DNA of 64,000 nucleotides from positions 21,086 through 85,085 of the forward strand of contig CAUVYH020000026.1 in NCBI GenBank assembly GCA_963556065.3, in the 5' to 3' direction. The DNA comes from JBAXTE01 sp963556065. GTDB taxonomy: Bacteria; Bacteroidota; Bacteroidia; Bacteroidales; WCHB1-69. Below, piece after piece: positions 60,394 to 64,000 of this stretch. How positions within the stretch are numbered: the stretch's first letter is position 1; each line of letters opens with the position of its first letter. A program made the translations under genes and the position numbers. A model generated the notes under the pieces. That model saw only the letters and a list, made by a program, of their open reading frames with translations, did not search any database and was not told the DNA's origin.

Positions 60394-61422
60394 TTATACA
60401 TACTGCTTAATTTGGTTGTTAAAGATTTCATCTGTAACATTAATCTCAAATTCTAAAATCTGTCGTTGAAATAACTGCTTTGCCAAATCGTCTCCAAATT
60501 TGAAAAAGCTGTCATTTTCACTTTCCCTGCCTGAAGTTTGTTTAGATAATAATTCATCAAGTTTAAAACTTAAAAGATTTGTAGGATTGTCACCGAAGTA
60601 CAACTGTAAATTCATAAATCTTGGATAATCTTTGTCGTAAGTTCTATCTGAATTCAAAAAGCATGCTTTTACCTTTATCCTGGAGTTTAGTAAATTTCTA
60701 ATCCCAAATACTTTTTGCTTAGATATTGTAGATTTCCATTGTTGAGAGACAATATCTTGATAAATAATATTGTCATAAATTCTTACTTCTTCTATTTTTC
60801 CCACTCCATATCTAGTCTCATAGTCGGTTTTTAAAATGATATCTGGGGAATCGTGTGTCCCTGTTGTGTAAATTTCAATCTCAATGCTAATGGGAAGCCT
60901 TAACATTTTTCGGTCGTTCATCAAATTATCTAAGGAATCTCTATCATTAATAGTACATTGTAATTCCTCAGGAGATACTTCTTCAGGATTATATGGTATT
61001 GAACTTAATTTAAATGTCCCCATAGGTTTAATTACATCAGACTTCACAATAGAATTAATAGCACCTGAGTTGGATACAATGTCTTCAATAAGTGATGTTT
61101 TTTCTATATATTTTAACGTGTAAACTAAGTTGAAAGGTGTAAGTGGTAAATTTGAGCTGATTATATCACTTTGAATTTCAGATAAGATTTTTTTATGTTC
61201 TTGTTCTCTTATTTTCTCTAATTTTTCCTCTTCTTTATTTTTTAGATAATCAAGAATCTGTGACACAATCGCAGTCAAACCAGAAATTGCTGATATCACT
61301 AAGGCTGCAATTCCCCAACTTGTTAAAGTACCATCTTTATCCTTGAAGTCAAAAAGTAGTCCCACAATAGCAGAAATTGTTAGGATTATTATTGTTATTA
61401 TGTTGATTATTCGTGCAGTCAT
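60394..61422 (-). CDS. Membrane protein with two N-terminal helices, unknown function
   Basis: The 342-residue protein has two membrane segments (IINIITIIILTISAIVGLLF and WGIAALVISAISGLTAIVSQ), then a charged coiled coil (LKNKEEEKLEKIREQEHKKI) and a long soluble domain with no recognised family. It is the first cassette after the 61465-61660 repeat: GTTAGC on the minus strand lies just upstream of its start. Membrane anchoring plus unknown soluble domain is common among abortive-infection effectors, but this is only suggestive. Confidence 0.65.
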   Translation of the reverse strand: MTARIINIITIIILTISAIVGLLFDFKDKDGTLTSWGIAALVISAISGLTAIVSQILDYLKNKEEEKLEKIREQEHKKILSEIQSDIISSNLPLTPFNLVYTLKYIEKTSLIEDIVSNSGAINSIVKSDVIKPMGTFKLSSIPYNPEEVSPEELQCTINDRDSLDNLMNDRKMLRLPISIEIEIYTTGTHDSPDIILKTDYETRYGVGKIEEVRIYDNIIYQDIVSQQWKSTISKQKVFGIRNLLNSRIKVKACFLNSDRTYDKDYPRFMNLQLYFGDNPTNLLSFKLDELLSKQTSGRESENDSFFKFGDDLAKQLFQRQILEFEINVTDEIFNNQIKQYV

Positions 61423-61464
61423 AACGTTGATTTACTAAGTTGGTTTTTTTAGAATTACAGCTAA

Positions 61465-61660
61465 CATCTCCCCAACCCAACCACTTATATTTATTTCAGC
61501 TTTATGCACAACCTGCAATGTTTGTGAGAGTGCTGATTTTAAGCCATACAGTCGTTTATTGTCGGTTATCATGGGATAATGTTAGATTTTTAGTTAAAAA
61601 TAAATTGTTTAAAAAATCAAAATTAAAATATTTAATTCGTATAACAAAACATTTATTTGA
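61465..61660. repeat. ~195-bp direct repeat, copy 2 (possible attI-like region)
   Basis: It matches 56027-56220 over its length, most strongly at 61506-61580. GCTAAC ends exactly at its inner boundary (61460-61465), the junction expected if a cassette had been inserted there. Its outer end merges with the stop codon of the tyrosine recombinase remnant. Confidence 0.8.
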
Positions 61661-61772
61661 AAATATTTAATTTATTTAATGGATTTTTTATTTGGTCGAA
61701 GCCTATTGCAGTTATATGTGTATAAACTTCAGTTGTTTTACTGCCCGCGTGCCCTGACACACATTTGAATAT
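61653..61772 (-). pseudogene. C-terminal remnant of a tyrosine recombinase
   Basis: The minus strand encodes GHAGSKTTEVYTHITAIG and then FDQIKNPLNKLNIFK before a TAA at 61655-61653. This is the characteristic end of a XerC/IntI/phage-type tyrosine recombinase: GHxxxxTTexYTH, including the catalytic His and Tyr. Upstream codons keep the frame for a short way but lose similarity, and no full-length gene exists. It points toward the cassette array through the 61465-61660 repeat. Confidence 0.8.
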
Positions 61773-61914
61773 GCCAAACCCCAACCCTGTTTTCTAATTA
61801 ATGAGCAACAAAAGTTTTATAGGACTTCTTAAGAAATACAAATAATCCCGGTAAAATGCCGGCAATAAGTTATGGAAAAGTTGGGGTTAAAATTATACTG
61901 TGTCCTGTTTTATT

Positions 61915-62616
61915 CTACAGCTTCTCTATCTCTGCTTTGGTAAGGCCGGTATAGCGTATAATCCTTTCAGTTGGTTCGTTATCTTTTTTCATTTGTTTTG
62001 CAATTTCCAGTTTATTCTTTTCTATGCCCAACTTTTCACCCTCTGCAATGCCTTCAATTTTACCTTTTTTGTGTCCGGTTTTTTCTCCTTTTTCCTTAGC
62101 AATTTTTACGGCTTCTTTTCTAAGTTCGGCTTCTTGTTTTTTAATGCGCTCGATAAGCGAGTAAGTCGGAACCCATTTCGTGCTTTCTTCCAGTTCTTTC
62201 ATGCGCCCGGTATTGCCAAAGCTCATGTAGGTGTTTTCTGAGATTACAAGGTGGTCGATAACTGCTATGTCTATTATTTTACCGGCTTGTATAAGGCGGT
62301 CGGTAAGGTCAAGATCGGTATCCGACGGTATAACTTCCCCTGAAGGGTGGTTGTGAACCAGAATAACGTTAACGGCTCCTTTTAAAATCGACATCCTGAA
62401 AACATTCATTGGTTCTACGGTTGTGCTTTTTACCCCGCCTATGCTTATTAATTCAACAAATAGCATTTTGTTGGCATTGTTTAAGCCGACTAACCAGAAA
62501 TGTTCTTTTTCCCTGTCAAGTTTGTTCTCACGTAACAATACTCTTTGCATTATCCCGAAAACATCGTCTGAGTTTGCAATTTTTATAAGGTCTTTGCCCG
62601 TAACTTTTATACCCAT
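61915..62616 (-). CDS. radC: RadC-like JAB domain protein with a transposase-like tail
   Basis: The 233-residue protein has the RadC/JAB metalloprotease-like core with motif VILVHNHPSGEVIPSDTDLD and the preceding GVKSTTVEPMNVFRMSILKG. The C-terminus (from about 165) is a charged repeat-like stretch (KKGKIEGIAEGEKLGIEKNK) ending EPTERIIRYTGLTKAEIEKL. Such ends are typical of PD-(D/E)XK transposase/Rpn-type proteins. RadC-like genes are common on mobile elements; the biochemical role is unresolved. Confidence 0.82.
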   Translation of the reverse strand: MGIKVTGKDLIKIANSDDVFGIMQRVLLRENKLDREKEHFWLVGLNNANKMLFVELISIGGVKSTTVEPMNVFRMSILKGAVNVILVHNHPSGEVIPSDTDLDLTDRLIQAGKIIDIAVIDHLVISENTYMSFGNTGRMKELEESTKWVPTYSLIERIKKQEAELRKEAVKIAKEKGEKTGHKKGKIEGIAEGEKLGIEKNKLEIAKQMKKDNEPTERIIRYTGLTKAEIEKL

Positions 62617-62912
62617 GGTCTTATTTTCTTGTCAGTTACAAATCTAAATATTTTTTTTTACAAATAAACAAAATTTGTGGCTAACGAAAAGTTGTGTGTT
62701 GTTTACAGGGTGTAAGTACTACAAAAATCAGGACGGATTAAAATGCTAAATCTAAAACCTGACTTTTTAAAGCTTAAATCAATATGAACTTCCGTGCAAA
62801 GATTCGCCTGAAGCTCTCTTTCTGCTGATGCAAAAATGAATAAAAATTTATTTGTTTTTTTAGACAGCACCTCTATTAAATGCTGCTCTTTTTTTTGTTA
62901 TGTTGTTGTTTT

Positions 62913-64000
62913 TCATTTTCTTACAACAAATAGTCGTTTTGACAATTCTATTTTCTCAATACCGGTATTATTCATATCACTTATAAATTTTTCTTTATTA
63001 TTCATATTTGTTCCCATAATGATTTTATCTATATATTCTTTCATCCCTATATATTCTATATGTGATTGATCATTTAATGCAACCTTAAAAATACGACATT
63101 CCTGTTCTTCTTTAAAAGAAACATCTTTGGTAAGATAACGCAATGCAAGTAGTAATCGGCTAACAATTTCAGGGTCTAAATTTCGAATACGATTTTTTAA
63201 CTCTTTTAACTCTTCTCTAACTTCTTTCAACGTACTATTTATTTTTCTCTGATAAATACTAATTTTATCTATCTCGTCTTTCGTTTGATAAAATGTATAT
63301 TCTTCTCTTTGCCCTATTGAAGCAACGAACCCTGTTTCGGGGTCAATATAAATGCAACGAAATAATGGTAATTTCGAACTGTTTTTAGTTTCATAGGCAA
63401 TATGTTTGAAATCCTTGTTTGACTTATCTATACTAAGACCTGCATCTATTTTTCGTTTATATTCTATTGCAGATGTGGCAATTTCTGGTTTTATTGTACT
63501 GAAAAAATGTTGATTGAGAACTATACTCATTCCACCTGCTTCTGTTCCGTTAAAACCTTTCCCATATAGCCGAAACTGATTGAGATGGTCGTGATTAAAT
63601 GTAAAACAATTTGCAAACACCCCAAAATCTTTTTCAATACTTTCCTTTTTTTCTGTTGAGATATTTTTTCCTTTATAAAAATAATCAAGCAAACTTTGTC
63701 CTTCTTTTGGGTCGTTAGATTTTGTAATTAGCGATAACCATAAAGATGAATTTTTAATAAGCAGGTTTTCAATAGTTACATCTTTGTTATTTGTATAGTG
63801 AGCAACAAATTCTTCATTCATAAAATTAACATATAACAAACTTACAATTCCCATTGCACGAATGTAAATGTCCATATATGGATTAATGTCATTGACTTTT
63901 ATTTGTTTTGTTTCCGAAATAAAAAAATCGTCATTTTGAAGTAATATTTTGAGATATGGTGCAAAACGTTTTCTTTCTTCAATATCTTTTTCAATATTAC
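62913..64000 (-). CDS. Partial gene, DUF2971-like protein, continuing past the right edge
   Basis: The frame with an internal ATG at 63875 remains open to the window's end (residues NIEKDIEERKRFAPYLKILL and onward are readable), so the gene begins beyond 64000. The visible 362 codons contain EFVAHYTNN, FGVFANCFTFNHDHLNQFRL and GMSIVLNQ, reminiscent of DUF2971-type proteins that often lie in defence regions, though the match is not firm. A coiled coil lies near the middle (KINSTLKEVREELKELKNRI), and the chain ends RLFVVRK. Function unknown. Confidence 0.55.
   Translation of the reverse strand, partial: NIEKDIEERKRFAPYLKILLQNDDFFISETKQIKVNDINPYMDIYIRAMGIVSLLYVNFMNEEFVAHYTNNKDVTIENLLIKNSSLWLSLITKSNDPKEGQSLLDYFYKGKNISTEKKESIEKDFGVFANCFTFNHDHLNQFRLYGKGFNGTEAGGMSIVLNQHFFSTIKPEIATSAIEYKRKIDAGLSIDKSNKDFKHIAYETKNSSKLPLFRCIYIDPETGFVASIGQREEYTFYQTKDEIDKISIYQRKINSTLKEVREELKELKNRIRNLDPEIVSRLLLALRYLTKDVSFKEEQECRIFKVALNDQSHIEYIGMKEYIDKIIMGTNMNNKEKFISDMNNTGIEKIELSKRLFVVRK

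Noticed and set aside
1..64000. tRNA or rRNA genes
   Set aside because: I saw no convincing tRNA cloverleaf or rRNA segment anywhere, although a covariance scan could not be run.

Overview
The window looks like a chromosomal piece of a Bacteroidota genome, probably the Bacteroidales side of the phylum. It is AT-rich. Secreted proteins end in type IX secretion (T9SS) sorting domains. Several genes have the Bacteroidota -7 box TAnnTTTG upstream. Families such as DUF4831, DUF3078, peptidase C69, a NagB/PIG-L fusion and YidC with a long periplasmic domain fit this phylum. Assignments rest on reading motifs by eye; no database search was possible.

Layout. 1-18 kb is mostly core or secretory: a partial gene at the left edge, two T9SS cargo proteins, an M6-like metalloprotease, a DUF4139-like protein, YidC, a DUF4831 lipoprotein, a DUF6984-like protein, a photolyase, a VOC protein, a DUF3078 protein and an M1 aminopeptidase. 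18-29 kb is a defence island: a truncated RhuM, a Vsr-type endonuclease, a three-gene ABC-3C-like system (ATPase, middle component, nuclease-like effector), a serine recombinase, and a restriction-modification locus whose specificity gene contains an invertible segment. 29-38 kb returns to core genes (C69 dipeptidase, dGTPase, NagB/PIG-L fusion, ROK kinase) with repeat-rich spacers and a GxxExxY gene. From 38 to 42 kb the last ~135 bp of the ROK gene recurs twice, and accessory modules lie between the copies: a DUF1016 nuclease, then an AAA ATPase with a frameshifted PIN nuclease. 42-48 kb is a same-strand run of small lipoprotein, PH-like and paralogous hypothetical genes. 48-62 kb holds a retropepsin, a methyltransferase and a defence-gene array (SIR2 protein, SIR2-HerA pair, PD-(D/E)XK nuclease, membrane protein), interrupted by a DUF4382 lipoprotein and an HU gene. 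A RadC-like gene and a partial gene close the window.

The most interesting structure is at 49-62 kb. Imperfect palindromes of 128-130 bp, bounded by GCTAAC/GTTAGC-like ends and sharing a central TTTCCTGTC-type core, sit between single-function minus-strand genes. They resemble integron attC sites. The side from which the cassettes read is bounded by a ~195 bp sequence present twice (56027-56220 and 61465-61660), and the second copy abuts the C-terminal remnant of a tyrosine recombinase. This suggests a decayed integron, or a related cassette-capture element, loaded with anti-phage genes. The second highlight is the invertible hsdS segment: 20-bp perfect inverted repeats at 24791-24810 and 26187-26206 would swap the second target-recognition domain in frame, with a serine recombinase gene next door. 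Two defence genes, the PIN nuclease and HerA, are each broken by one extra base in a G/C triplet.
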